A stretch of DNA of 64,000 nt from positions 34,050 to 98,049 of the IMG/VR virus record IMGVR_UViG_3300045131_002463; one strand, written 5' to 3'. Below, one piece after another: positions 1 to 5,604 of the stretch. How positions within the stretch are numbered: position 1 is the stretch's first letter; each line of letters begins with the position of its first letter. Origin of the DNA: a virus. The notes beneath the pieces were generated by a model, which was not told the DNA's origin, did no database searches, and was given only the letters and a program-made list of their open reading frames with translations. A program made the translations under genes and the position numbers.

Positions 1-377
1 TAGTCCTCTTCATTATCCTGCGTTTTCCCTATTCTTTCCATGAATCTTCTGACATCTTCAGCCACATCTCCTAGAAGCTCATATACTTTAGCTCTCTCCC
101 AATCAGTAGAGCATTCTAGAATCAAATCATTAAGCTCCCCTATAAAACTATAGGTTTCCTGAATAACCGCTTCTACTACTATATCATAAGGTTTATTTAC
201 CGGTTCTTCTATGATAGGTTCTTCTTTAGATTTGTTGGTAAAGTCTATTCCTGAAAAAGCTGTGGGCTCCCATGTACCCCATTCAGCGGTAGGGTCTGTT
301 ACTTTCCATGCTTCCCCTGCGTTATGAAGAAAAAAGGGTCTTCCGTATTCATCACGTACAATTTTTGGTTCCATCAT
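1..377 (-). CDS. Hypothetical protein, 3' end cut by window edge
   Basis: The reading frame starts at ATG 377 with an AGGAG-type ribosome site just upstream and stays open for 125 codons to the window edge, so the C-terminus may lie at or just beyond base 1. The visible protein is acidic, with an N-terminal MMEPKIVRDEYGRPFF and a C-terminal helical stretch rich in E, D and R. I see no membrane segment or catalytic motif and do not recognise a family. A consensus promoter at 405-433 lies about 20 nt upstream of the ribosome site, and a terminator at 453-489 isolates it from the upstream lipoprotein gene, so it begins its own transcript. Confidence 0.6.
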   Translation of the reverse strand, partial: MMEPKIVRDEYGRPFFLHNAGEAWKVTDPTAEWGTWEPTAFSGIDFTNKSKEEPIIEEPVNKPYDIVVEAVIQETYSFIGELNDLILECSTDWERAKVYELLGDVAEDVRRFMERIGKTQDNEED

Positions 378-404
378 TTTGCTCCTATTTTAAATTCTTT
401 TCTA

Positions 405-433
405 TGTATACCATAAATTTTAATGCTTGTCAA
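405..433 (-). promoter_or_regulatory. Sigma-70-type promoter
   Basis: Reading the minus strand, TTGACA (433-428) is followed by a 17-nt spacer ending TATGG and by TATACA (410-405). It matches the other promoters of this window and points at the gene ending at base 1. Confidence 0.75.
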
Positions 434-452
434 GCTTTTTTTGAAGAGGGCG

Positions 453-489
453 AAAAAAATGCGGAGAATAGGTCATACATTCTCCGCAA
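453..489 (-). terminator. Rho-independent terminator
   Basis: On the minus strand a 9-bp stem GCGGAGAAT/ATTCTCCGC is followed by a run of T. It closes the transcript carrying the lipoprotein gene and the tRNA cluster. Confidence 0.85.
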
Positions 490-511
490 ACCCAATGTCG
501 GCATGGTTAGA

Positions 512-531
512 ATTTGCAATCAATTGCAAAT
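512..531. promoter_or_regulatory. 20-bp palindromic site, copy 1
   Basis: ATTTGCAATCAATTGCAAAT, a full copy of the palindrome that recurs through the window. It lies 14 bp past the stop codon of the lipoprotein gene and upstream of the terminator. Confidence 0.7.
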
Positions 532-545
532 ATCAGATCAATCGG

Positions 546-818
546 TTATTTTGTGCGCTTTTTAAACGATTCTTCAGTAACATCTTCTTTTGTAATTTTT
601 ACTGTTCCTGGAACATCCCAGATACGACCATCTATATCACGTATACGAAAAGTATTTCCATCCCATTCGCCATAGCCCACAACATAATGAAGATCATCTA
701 CCTCAAAAGCCTGAAGCTTACCAGACTCTTTAGCTTCTCTAGCAGCATCTCTACTGGCTTTATCTCCACATCCCGCTAATAAAAATAAACATAAGCAAAG
801 TAAAATATATTTTTTCAT
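546..818 (-). CDS. Small predicted lipoprotein
   Basis: The 90-residue product begins MKKYILLCLCLFLLAGC, a lipoprotein signal peptide with lipobox LAGC, so Cys17 should be lipidated and the mature protein (about 74 residues) anchored in a membrane. The mature part is polar and contains a short beta-rich segment around DGNTFRIRDIDGRIWDV; I do not recognise a family. An AGGAG ribosome site precedes ATG 818. It is the last gene before a terminator and sits immediately downstream of the tRNA-Tyr gene. Phage lipoproteins can be spanins or superinfection-exclusion factors, but no lysis gene is nearby, so the role stays open. Confidence 0.8.
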   Translation of the reverse strand: MKKYILLCLCLFLLAGCGDKASRDAAREAKESGKLQAFEVDDLHYVVGYGEWDGNTFRIRDIDGRIWDVPGTVKITKEDVTEESFKKRTK

Positions 819-833
819 AATAAACTCCTAAGT

Positions 834-919
834 TGGTGCCGTGGGATCGATTTGCACGACCGGTGTTTCTTATGTAAATGCTCTACAGGCATTCGCCTTC
901 GCTACTAGGCAACCACGGC
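834..919 (-). tRNA. tRNA-Tyr (GTA)
   Basis: Acceptor stem GCCGTGG/CCACGGC, discriminator A and encoded CCA (836-834). The D arm is GCC/GGC, the anticodon stem AATGC/GCATT with loop CTGTAGA (anticodon GTA), the variable region about 15 nt, and the T arm GGTCG/CGATC with loop TGCAAAT. The long variable region fits a bacterial type II tRNA-Tyr. Confidence 0.88.
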
Positions 920-923
920 AAAA

Positions 924-1003
924 TGGAGGCAGGGGCAGGAATTAAACCTGCGTATAAGGGTAGTTTTGCAAAACTACCCACCTAATCTCTCGGTCACCCC
1001 GCC
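924..1003 (-). tRNA. tRNA-Cys (GCA), irregular anticodon arm
   Basis: Acceptor GGCGGGG/CCCTGCC, discriminator T and encoded CCA (926-924); T arm GCAGG/CCTGC with loop TTTAATT. A T discriminator together with GCA is typical of tRNA-Cys. The anticodon arm is a perfect inverted repeat, GGTAGT-TTTGCAAA-ACTACC, so the loop comes out at 6 or 8 nt rather than 7, and the D loop lacks a clear GG. Confidence 0.75.
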
Positions 1004-1009
1004 TTATCT

Positions 1010-1330
1010 TTACCCACCACCCATAAGGCGAGTAATATCGTGTTTTTCTTTTTCTAAATCTTTGCGCGCTTTTTCTGCTAAAGATTCAAGAAACTCAGCC
1101 TTCTCTCTAGTAGAGACTAAAATTTGGGCCACCGCTTCTTTAGATCTTCCTAAATAACTATTTAGTTCCTCATGCAAATTAGTCGCAAGTGCAGGAAACT
1201 GCCCATTATTTACTATTACAGGAGCAGGGTTTATAATTTCCATTTCTGGTTCAGACATAACAACTTCCTCTATCGCTTCTTGTTTTTTCTTCTTCGGGAA
1301 AGTATAATTATTTACAATTTCTATTGTCAT
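1010..1330 (-). CDS. Hypothetical helical protein between tRNA genes
   Basis: 106 residues of unknown function. The N-terminus is basic (PKKKKQ near residues 12-17) and the C-terminal half (about 50-102) is a charged, probably coiled-coil helix ending in MGGG. The gene lies between tRNA-Cys (6 nt downstream) and tRNA-Asp (9 nt upstream) on the same strand. The only AGGAG upstream of ATG 1330 is in the 3' strand of the tRNA-Asp acceptor stem, about 15 nt away, which is far for a ribosome site. tRNA processing would leave a leader of under 10 nt, so translation may be weak or coupled to unprocessed RNA. Coding status is likely but not certain. Confidence 0.6.
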   Translation of the reverse strand: MTIEIVNNYTFPKKKKQEAIEEVVMSEPEMEIINPAPVIVNNGQFPALATNLHEELNSYLGRSKEAVAQILVSTREKAEFLESLAEKARKDLEKEKHDITRLMGGG

Positions 1331-1339
1331 ATTTTTTAT

Positions 1340-1415
1340 TGGCGACTCCTGCGGGGTATGATCCCGCTCCGATAGTTCGACAGACTATCATGCTGCCAGC
1401 TTACACTAAGGAGCC
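1340..1415 (-). tRNA. tRNA-Asp (GTC)
   Basis: Acceptor GGCTCCT/AGGAGTC, discriminator G and encoded CCA (1342-1340). Anticodon stem GATAGT/ACTATC with loop CTGTCGA, anticodon GTC; T arm GCGGG/CCCGC with loop ATCATAC. G at the discriminator position fits aspartate. Length is 76 nt. The D stem is weak. Confidence 0.82.
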
Positions 1416-1422
1416 TTTAAAA

Positions 1423-1544
1423 TAACGCGGGTTGGATTTTAACCAACGGTTGTCTTAGCATGAACACAATTGTTGCCTAGGCTATAGTGCCCCGCCTTGA
1501 TCACGCCTCTCAGGCGCTCCTCTAAACACTCGGATACCGCGTTA
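1423..1544 (-). ncRNA. tRNA-like RNA with very long variable region
   Basis: Ends pair as TAACGCGG/CCGCGTTA. A D arm of Ser/Leu style (TCC-GAGTGTTTAGA-GGA) and a canonical T arm (GTTGG-TTAAAAT-CCAAC) are present. The candidate anticodon loop is CTGAGAG (GAG, leucine) on a weak stem, and the region between anticodon and T arms is about 54 nt with two further hairpins, far more than a normal type II arm. No CCA is encoded. It lies in register inside the tRNA cluster. It could be an aberrant tRNA-Leu, a tRNA with an inserted element, or another tRNA mimic. Confidence 0.5.
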
Positions 1545-1547
1545 TAT

Positions 1548-1623
1548 TGGTAGCGGGGACCGGGGATGATCCGGCACAGACTGCCTTATGAGGGCAGTGC
1601 TCTACCAATTAAGCTACCCCGCA
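1548..1623 (-). tRNA. tRNA with CAT anticodon (Met or lysidine-Ile)
   Basis: 76 nt with encoded CCA (1550-1548). Anticodon stem CTGCC/GGCAG with loop CTCATAA, D arm GCTT-AATTGGTAG-AGC, T arm CCGG/CCGG with loop ATCATCC. Positions 1 and 72 are T and T, a mismatch as in initiator tRNAs, but the three G-C pairs typical of an initiator anticodon stem are absent. Initiator Met, elongator Met and lysidine-modified Ile all remain possible. Confidence 0.8.
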
Positions 1624-1627
1624 ATAA

Positions 1628-1819
1628 TTATTCATCAAATTCAATGTTATCTAAACTAGACATGGCATCAAATTTTCTGCCTTTGGACTTCTTATTGAAC
1701 ATCCCACTACATATTCCAGCTGCTTGTGCGGGAAATGATCCTTCTTTTATTAGGGCGGGAATACATCTATCCATAAAGTCTTTTTCCGCTTCTCCTGGCT
1801 TGGGGTAAGGTATAGGCAT
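1628..1819 (-). CDS. Small phage protein, PKPGE..DF..RCIPALI family
   Basis: 63 residues opening MPIPYPKPGEAEKDFMDRC. The pattern proline-rich start, DF.xRC, then a helix and a second Cys (GICSGMF) is a recurrent short phage module often seen near head-maturation proteases and in small stand-alone proteins; its function is not established. The start codon follows the stop codon of its upstream paralogue directly, with GGAG as ribosome site, so the pair is translated together. Spacing of the two cysteines differs from a classical zinc finger. Confidence 0.65.
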   Translation of the reverse strand: MPIPYPKPGEAEKDFMDRCIPALIKEGSFPAQAAGICSGMFNKKSKGRKFDAMSSLDNIEFDE

Positions 1820-2032
1820 TTAAGGAGTCTCCTCTAGTGTAGGGAAGCCCCAGGTCGATTCATTATCGAGCGATGCCCCCAGGTCTGGATTTCTTTGTGA
1901 TCTATTAAAAATAGCATTAGATATAATACGCGCCTCTTTCTCAGTCTTACCATTTTCCCTTAACAAGGGAATACAACGCGCTACAAAATCATCTACATTT
2001 TCTCCTTTTACAGGATCCGGAGTTAAATTCAT
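1820..2032 (-). CDS. Paralogue of the preceding small protein
   Basis: 70 residues with the same core as the neighbour at 1628-1819: PDPVKGENVDDFVARCIPLL followed by a helix and NAIFNRSQ. Only the first cysteine is conserved between the two copies. The C-terminal tail (GASLDNESTWGFPTLEE) aligns loosely with the SSLDNIEFDE tail of the other copy, so this looks like a tandem gene duplication. Its ATG overlaps the TGA of the upstream gene in an ATGA junction. Function unknown. Confidence 0.65.
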   Translation of the reverse strand: MNLTPDPVKGENVDDFVARCIPLLRENGKTEKEARIISNAIFNRSQRNPDLGASLDNESTWGFPTLEETP

Positions 2033-2328
2033 GTCTTATCCTCTTTTTCAATAATTATTCTCCTAGTCCCTAGATCTGGAGTAGAAGAAGGAGAAGCGCA
2101 ACATATAGTTGCGCTTTGTTCCAATTCGAACTTGGTCTGTATTTTTTCTATCGGCTCTCTACCCATGATTAGACCTACTATATTTTTAAATTCAAGGGAG
2201 CTGAGGCTATCGTAGGGTAGTTTGTTGTAGATATCTTCTATCTCTTCTAAAGTAGTGCTAAACCTCAATACTACATCTTGATTTCTTCCTACTGGGCTGA
2301 AGTATGAGGCGCACTCCTTTAATTCCAT
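2029..2328 (-). CDS. Hypothetical protein
   Basis: 99 residues, no recognised family. A predicted alpha/beta segment runs over residues 1-60 and a polar C-terminal tail carries two adjacent cysteines (ATICCASPSS). It starts one base after the stop of the Ro60 gene region (stop of that gene at 2330) and ends in an ATGA overlap with the next small gene, so it is part of the same operon. Nothing in the sequence ties it functionally to Ro60 beyond this position. Confidence 0.55.
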   Translation of the reverse strand: MELKECASYFSPVGRNQDVVLRFSTTLEEIEDIYNKLPYDSLSSLEFKNIVGLIMGREPIEKIQTKFELEQSATICCASPSSTPDLGTRRIIIEKEDKT

Positions 2329-2329
2329 T

Positions 2330-3862
2330 TTACATTCCCATAATATGTCTCTTTAATGCTTTCCAAGAATCTAGCCCACCTAAAACGTGAAAAATATTAG
2401 GGGACCAGCCAGAGACCATATAAACATCTTTTTGCATAATGTCAATGGGGTAGGTACCGTAAGAAGACAAATCAAACATATATATCTTAGCAGTTGGGTT
2501 TAATTGTTTATACTTATTCCACGAACGCTCAAACGCTGATCTATTCACACTGGAATCTCGAGCCCCATAAAAATGGCTATGCCTACCAAGACCCAGATCT
2601 GAATATATCTGTGAATCCGAGAAAAACATTACATTATCTACGTGCAAATTTCCAGAAATAAGCCAATCAATTACGCGATAACCATACGTGCTTAATCCTA
2701 CTGAGGGCAGCTGAACTCCGCCTATTATTTGGTTTCCAAAAGGCGCTACAGCCCAGTCATTTCCGAAAACTCCAGTTATAACTTTCCCGCATTTCTTAGC
2801 CAGCATTCTTCCTAAAAGGATGCCTACATCTATAAGTCTTATAGAAGAGTTTTTTGAAAGTGGATCATTCATAGAACCACTTACATCACACGCTATAAGC
2901 GTGGCTTCTTTTTTAAGATCCCCTATACCGGGAATATTATCAATAGAAATTATAAGAGCTTTCTCAAACACTTCCTGAAACCTATTCATGTTCATTTGAA
3001 TCTCAGGATCGCGCTCTTCCATCAATCTAGCAAAAGCAGAATACCATCTAAATGGAAATTGTTTAGATTTAAGGATCTGTTGTTCATTCCCTAAAAGTGC
3101 TATCAATTTTTGAATATGCTCTTCACTAATACCAGCCTTCAACATGTTTTTAATATTACGAAGAGCTGCCATATAAGGAATACTATTAGTATCTAGTAGA
3201 TTCTCCCATGCAGCTTTCTTAGCTACTGGATCAGAACCAGCGGCTGATATATCCACTTCCCATGTGGTAATAGGATCTAGGGCATCCTCTAGTATCTGTT
3301 TGTATACAGAGCTTTCTTCTCCTGTTCTGGGCTTAGGGTGACATAAGCATAGGACATCTTTAAATGTAATCTTTTCTTTACTCTGCTTATCGTATTTTCT
3401 AAACTGATAACTATTAAATTTACTAAAAGATTCCGCTATACCTTTCTTTAAGGCATTAGGAATTTTTCTAATATCATGTCCGCCTTTACCTTTTATCCCC
3501 TGCCAAGCAGCTAATAGTTCTTTTATTTCATCTGCCCTAGATACAACCCTAGATACCATAGAGGCAGTAAGTTTATCGTTAAGAGCCAGCCCAACTAGCA
3601 GCACTAACGGTACCGACCTAAGGTACATATCTTTACGTAGGTAAACCGCTAAATTAGCCACGAACTGTGGGTCACATTTAGGAATTAAATCTAGAATAGT
3701 AGCAATAGTCTGATCGGTTTTCTTATAGAAAGTGTCTTGCAGTAGGTTACAAGCTGTAACCGAGTAAAGCTGTTGCTCTGGATCCAGACCTATATATGCT
3801 ACTGCCCCTTCTTCGTTTACTGTTCTTCTTCGATTCTCTGCAACTTCATTAAACCTAGACAT
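2330..3862 (-). CDS. rsr: Ro60/TROVE-domain RNA-binding protein (Rsr-like)
   Basis: 510 residues, the usual length of bacterial Ro orthologues. Residues about 1-310 are an all-helical TROVE ring domain; the C-terminal third is a von Willebrand A domain whose metal site is visible as DVSGS near residue 326, with a further acidic FFSDSQ near 420. Ro proteins bind Y RNAs on the outer surface and thread single-stranded 3' ends of misfolded or structured RNA through the ring; in bacteria Ro with Y RNA can tether the exonuclease PNPase. Directly upstream lie six Y-like RNA units (3,892-4,587), which strongly supports the call. An AAGGAG site precedes ATG 3862. No RtcB or PNPase gene is visible here, so host partners would be needed. 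Confidence 0.93.
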   Translation of the reverse strand: MSRFNEVAENRRRTVNEEGAVAYIGLDPEQQLYSVTACNLLQDTFYKKTDQTIATILDLIPKCDPQFVANLAVYLRKDMYLRSVPLVLLVGLALNDKLTASMVSRVVSRADEIKELLAAWQGIKGKGGHDIRKIPNALKKGIAESFSKFNSYQFRKYDKQSKEKITFKDVLCLCHPKPRTGEESSVYKQILEDALDPITTWEVDISAAGSDPVAKKAAWENLLDTNSIPYMAALRNIKNMLKAGISEEHIQKLIALLGNEQQILKSKQFPFRWYSAFARLMEERDPEIQMNMNRFQEVFEKALIISIDNIPGIGDLKKEATLIACDVSGSMNDPLSKNSSIRLIDVGILLGRMLAKKCGKVITGVFGNDWAVAPFGNQIIGGVQLPSVGLSTYGYRVIDWLISGNLHVDNVMFFSDSQIYSDLGLGRHSHFYGARDSSVNRSAFERSWNKYKQLNPTAKIYMFDLSSYGTYPIDIMQKDVYMVSGWSPNIFHVLGGLDSWKALKRHIMGM

Positions 3863-3891
3863 ATTTTTAACTCCTTGAAATTTATGAAAAA

Positions 3892-4003
3892 GCGCGGGGA
3901 AAGGACTATAACGGGTTTACTGCAGGATTCCAACCTGCAATCCTAGATTGTTGTCTAGTGTGTTTAGCATTTCACGAAGTATCCGTTATATACGCCGCCG
4001 CAC
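3892..4003 (-). ncRNA. Y-like RNA 6 (Ro60-proximal)
   Basis: 112 nt. Basal stem GTGCGG/CCGCGC, shared box CGGCGTA, 8-bp helix TATAACGG/CCGTTATA, then ATACTTC. The interior holds a hairpin CTAGA-CAACAA-TCTAG and, six nt later, a tRNA-like T arm TGCAGG-TTGGAAT-CCTGCA. This resembles the anticodon-to-T-arm half of a tRNA and differs from the module of unit 5. It ends about 30 nt upstream of the Ro60 start codon. Confidence 0.75.
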
Positions 4004-4020
4004 CACAAAAGCCAATGTAA

Positions 4021-4144
4021 AGCGCTAGGAAAAAGCTAGAAGAGAAATGCGTCTCACCAACTGACGCCCTCAACTTTCGTTGGGATCGATTCGAACGATT
4101 ACTCATTTTTAATAAGAAGTAACTCTTCTATACGCCGTAGCGCT
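4021..4144 (-). ncRNA. yrlA-like: Y-like RNA 5 with permuted tRNA mimic
   Basis: 124 nt. Basal stem AGCGCTA/TAGCGCT, box CGGCGTA, 8-bp helix TAGAAGAG/CTCTTCTA, then TTACTTC. The interior contains, in this order, a T arm (ATCG-TTCGAAT-CGAT), an acceptor-like stem capped by a GAAA tetraloop (CCC-AAC-GAAA-GTT-GA-GGG), and a D arm (GCGTC-AGTTGGTGA-GACGC). T arm before D arm is the circular permutation known for the effector module of bacterial YrlA RNAs. This is the clearest Y RNA of the array. Confidence 0.88.
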
Positions 4145-4155
4145 TAATTAAAAAG

Positions 4156-4283
4156 TTTGGCAGGAAAAAAGCTGAAAGAGGTGTTTGTGCCCTTTTTTAT
4201 TTTTACAAGGAAAAACCTATTGCTAGGATAAAACCTTTGGTGGACATTTACTGTGAAGTATCTCTCTCATACGCCGTGCCAAA
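4156..4283 (-). ncRNA. Y-like RNA 4
   Basis: 128 nt. Basal stem TTTGGCA/TGCCAAA, box CGGCGTA, 8-bp helix TGAGAGAG/CTCTTTCA (one G-U), then ATACTTC. The interior has a short T-arm-like hairpin AGG-TTTTAT-CCT, a tetraloop-capped stem CCTA-GCAA-TAGG, and a loose CCTT/AAGG arm, so it looks like a decayed version of the permuted tRNA module of unit 5. Confidence 0.75.
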
Positions 4284-4294
4284 TAGGTAAAAGA

Positions 4295-4365
4295 TACCGG
4301 GGTAAAAGCGATTAAGGAGTCGTCCTAAACTAAAGATGAAGTAACCTTATTCTACGCCGCCGGTA
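4295..4365 (-). ncRNA. Y-like RNA 3 (short form)
   Basis: 71 nt. Basal stem TACCGG/CCGGTA, box CGGCGTA, helix GAATAAGG/CCTTAATC with one mismatch, then TTACTTC. The loop after the box has only about 20 nt, so there is no room for a tRNA-like module; this is a Ro-binding stem alone. Confidence 0.7.
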
Positions 4366-4375
4366 ATTTTTTTTA

Positions 4376-4508
4376 AAAAAAGAGGGAAAAAATGATTAGA
4401 GAGATTTTCGCGTTTTAGTTAAACTATCTCCACAAAGTGAAGAGCAGAATTCTATATCTGCATCACGTCATTGGCATTGAAGTAACTCTAATCTACGCCG
4501 CTCTTTTT
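4376..4508 (-). ncRNA. Y-like RNA 2
   Basis: About 132 nt. Basal stem AAAAGAG/CTCTTTT, box CGGCGTA, 8-bp helix GATTAGAG/CTCTAATC, then TTACTTC. The interior shows GCAGA/TCTGC (T-arm-like), CTTCAC-TTT-GTGGAG (acceptor-like hairpin) and GATAGTTTAACTA (D-arm-like), again in permuted order but more diverged than unit 5. Confidence 0.73.
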
Positions 4509-4522
4509 ATTTTTTTATTTAA

Positions 4523-4587
4523 AGCGGGAAAAAACGAGCAAAGTTTTGGTTTCATTTTCAGTGAAGTATCTCTGCTCTACGCCGCGC
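4523..4587 (-). ncRNA. Y-like RNA 1 (short form, promoter-proximal)
   Basis: 65 nt. Basal stem GCGG/CCGC, box CGGCGTA, 8-bp helix GAGCAGAG/CTTTGCTC (one G-U), then ATACTTC and a loop of about 25 nt without tRNA features. It starts about 25 nt after the predicted transcription start of the promoter at 4619-4647. Confidence 0.7.
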
Positions 4588-4618
4588 TTTTATATCAAAG
4601 ATCTCAAATTCTAAATAT

Positions 4619-4647
4619 ACTATACCACATTTTTAAAAGCTTGTCAA
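4619..4647 (-). promoter_or_regulatory. Promoter of the Y-RNA array and Ro60 gene
   Basis: On the minus strand TTGACA (4647-4642), 17-nt spacer ending TGTGG, TATAGT (4624-4619). No terminator is visible between it and the Ro60 start codon, so array and gene are probably one transcript. Confidence 0.85.
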
Positions 4648-4652
4648 GCTTT

Positions 4653-4672
4653 TTCTGCAATCAATTGCAATT
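4653..4672. promoter_or_regulatory. Palindromic site, copy 2
   Basis: Core TGCAATCAATTGCA with one mismatched flank relative to the full 20-bp palindrome. It overlaps the thyX stop codon and lies 5 bp upstream of the -35 box of the Y-RNA promoter. Confidence 0.55.
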
Positions 4673-5369
4673 ATTTTTTAAATTTTTCTACTATGTCTTC
4701 AAATAATGAAGGTGTTGCAGTATAAACTATATCTAAGAGCATGAAGGCAATTCTTCTAATCTCCCACTCAGCAGCAGTATCTAGACGTAATTTAAAGAAA
4801 TCTCTAAGAGCGCGCGCATTAGCCCATGCATTACGAGTAGTTGCTACATTAACAGGCATAATTAAGCGCGCATCTTGTTTTTTTGCCCCTGTATCAATAA
4901 GAAATTTATAAGCCCTATAAGCATTTTCACATGCCCCTGACATTAATTGATAAGTAGCTTCTACCTCATCTTTGTTCTTTATATACTCTAAAGGAGGATA
5001 AATAAACTTAGGTTGTTGTTGTGTATAACGTCGAGATAAACTTACATGCGCCTGAGTGCGGTGTCGGCTCCATTGCGCCCCCGCAGCTTTTGATAAACCA
5101 GTAACATAAAAGTTATATTGTATAGATTCTATAGGAACGTTGTGCCCCATTTTAATAAGTTTCTTATTGAGCGCTTTTGCTTTTTCTATAGAATTAGCTT
5201 CTTTATTGTATGAGGTTCCAGCGGCTATAGCGGGTATACATTCAATATTTCCTTTAGGATCTTCCGGATCATAGTTACCTATGGGTGTAGTAACAGCAAT
5301 AAGCTTAATTTCCGGTTCTTCGTTCCCGAAGTTATCCTGTCTCAAACTAAACCAAGGATCAAATATCAC
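4671..5369 (-). CDS. thyX: Flavin-dependent thymidylate synthase ThyX
   Basis: 232 residues, normal for ThyX. It makes dTMP from dUMP using methylene-tetrahydrofolate and FAD. The family signature RHR-x7-S is seen at residues 102-112 (RHRTQAHVSLSRR), and the C-terminal half carries the conserved pattern MPVNVATTRNAWANARALRD expected for nucleotide binding and the active site. The gene overlaps its upstream neighbour by 4 nt (ATGA). It is the last gene before the palindromic site and the Y-RNA promoter. Phages often carry thyX to raise dTMP supply for replication in AT-rich genomes. Confidence 0.96.
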   Translation of the reverse strand: MIFDPWFSLRQDNFGNEEPEIKLIAVTTPIGNYDPEDPKGNIECIPAIAAGTSYNKEANSIEKAKALNKKLIKMGHNVPIESIQYNFYVTGLSKAAGAQWSRHRTQAHVSLSRRYTQQQPKFIYPPLEYIKNKDEVEATYQLMSGACENAYRAYKFLIDTGAKKQDARLIMPVNVATTRNAWANARALRDFFKLRLDTAAEWEIRRIAFMLLDIVYTATPSLFEDIVEKFKK

Positions 5370-5602
5370 TTTATTTCTCCTATAGGCCAGTATCTCGCCT
5401 CTTCTCCCCCCGAGAAGATAATGGGTTCATCATACCAAAACATGCTTCCTTTTACAACACCTTTTTTAACAGTATAATTTTCGTTAGGGTTATCCTTCTT
5501 TGGGATCTTACCAGTGTACACTTTATCTAAACAAGTGTGATGCTTATCGCTAATGTAACAAAGCAGGGATGCCTTTTTTTCTTTCGGTGGCTTTTTTGCC
5601 AT
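5366..5602 (-). CDS. Hypothetical small basic protein
   Basis: 78 residues, lysine-rich N-terminus (MAKKPPKEKKAS), then CYISDKHHTCLDKVYTG and a beta-rich C-terminus ending YWPIGEIK. I do not recognise a family; two cysteines flank a HH pair but there is no complete zinc motif. ATG 5602 is two bases after the stop of the preceding gene and its own stop overlaps the thyX start by 4 nt, so it is translationally coupled to thyX. Confidence 0.55.
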   Translation of the reverse strand: MAKKPPKEKKASLLCYISDKHHTCLDKVYTGKIPKKDNPNENYTVKKGVVKGSMFWYDEPIIFSGGEEARYWPIGEIK

Positions 5603-5604
5603 AA

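Noticed and set aside
308-779. Two plus-strand ORFs of 85 and 118 codons near the left end
   Set aside because: They overlap the lipoprotein gene, a promoter and a terminator on the opposite strand and lack ribosome sites.
1423-1544. Self-splicing intron in a tRNA gene
   Set aside because: The extra sequence is only about 40-50 nt, too short for a group I or II intron, and no intron core motifs are seen.
1548-1623. Definite initiator tRNA-fMet
   Set aside because: The 1-72 mismatch fits, but the anticodon stem lacks the three G-C pairs of initiators, so identity is left open between Met and Ile.
3892-4587. Recurring TACGCCG boxes read as a CRISPR array
   Set aside because: Spacing varies from about 70 to 135 bp, the boxes are short, and each box is the 5' end of a foldable RNA whose 8-bp helix is preserved by compensatory changes. 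No cas genes are present.
4437-4706. Plus-strand ORF of 89 codons inside the noncoding block
   Set aside because: It runs antisense through two Y-like RNAs and a promoter, has no ribosome site and low-complexity composition.
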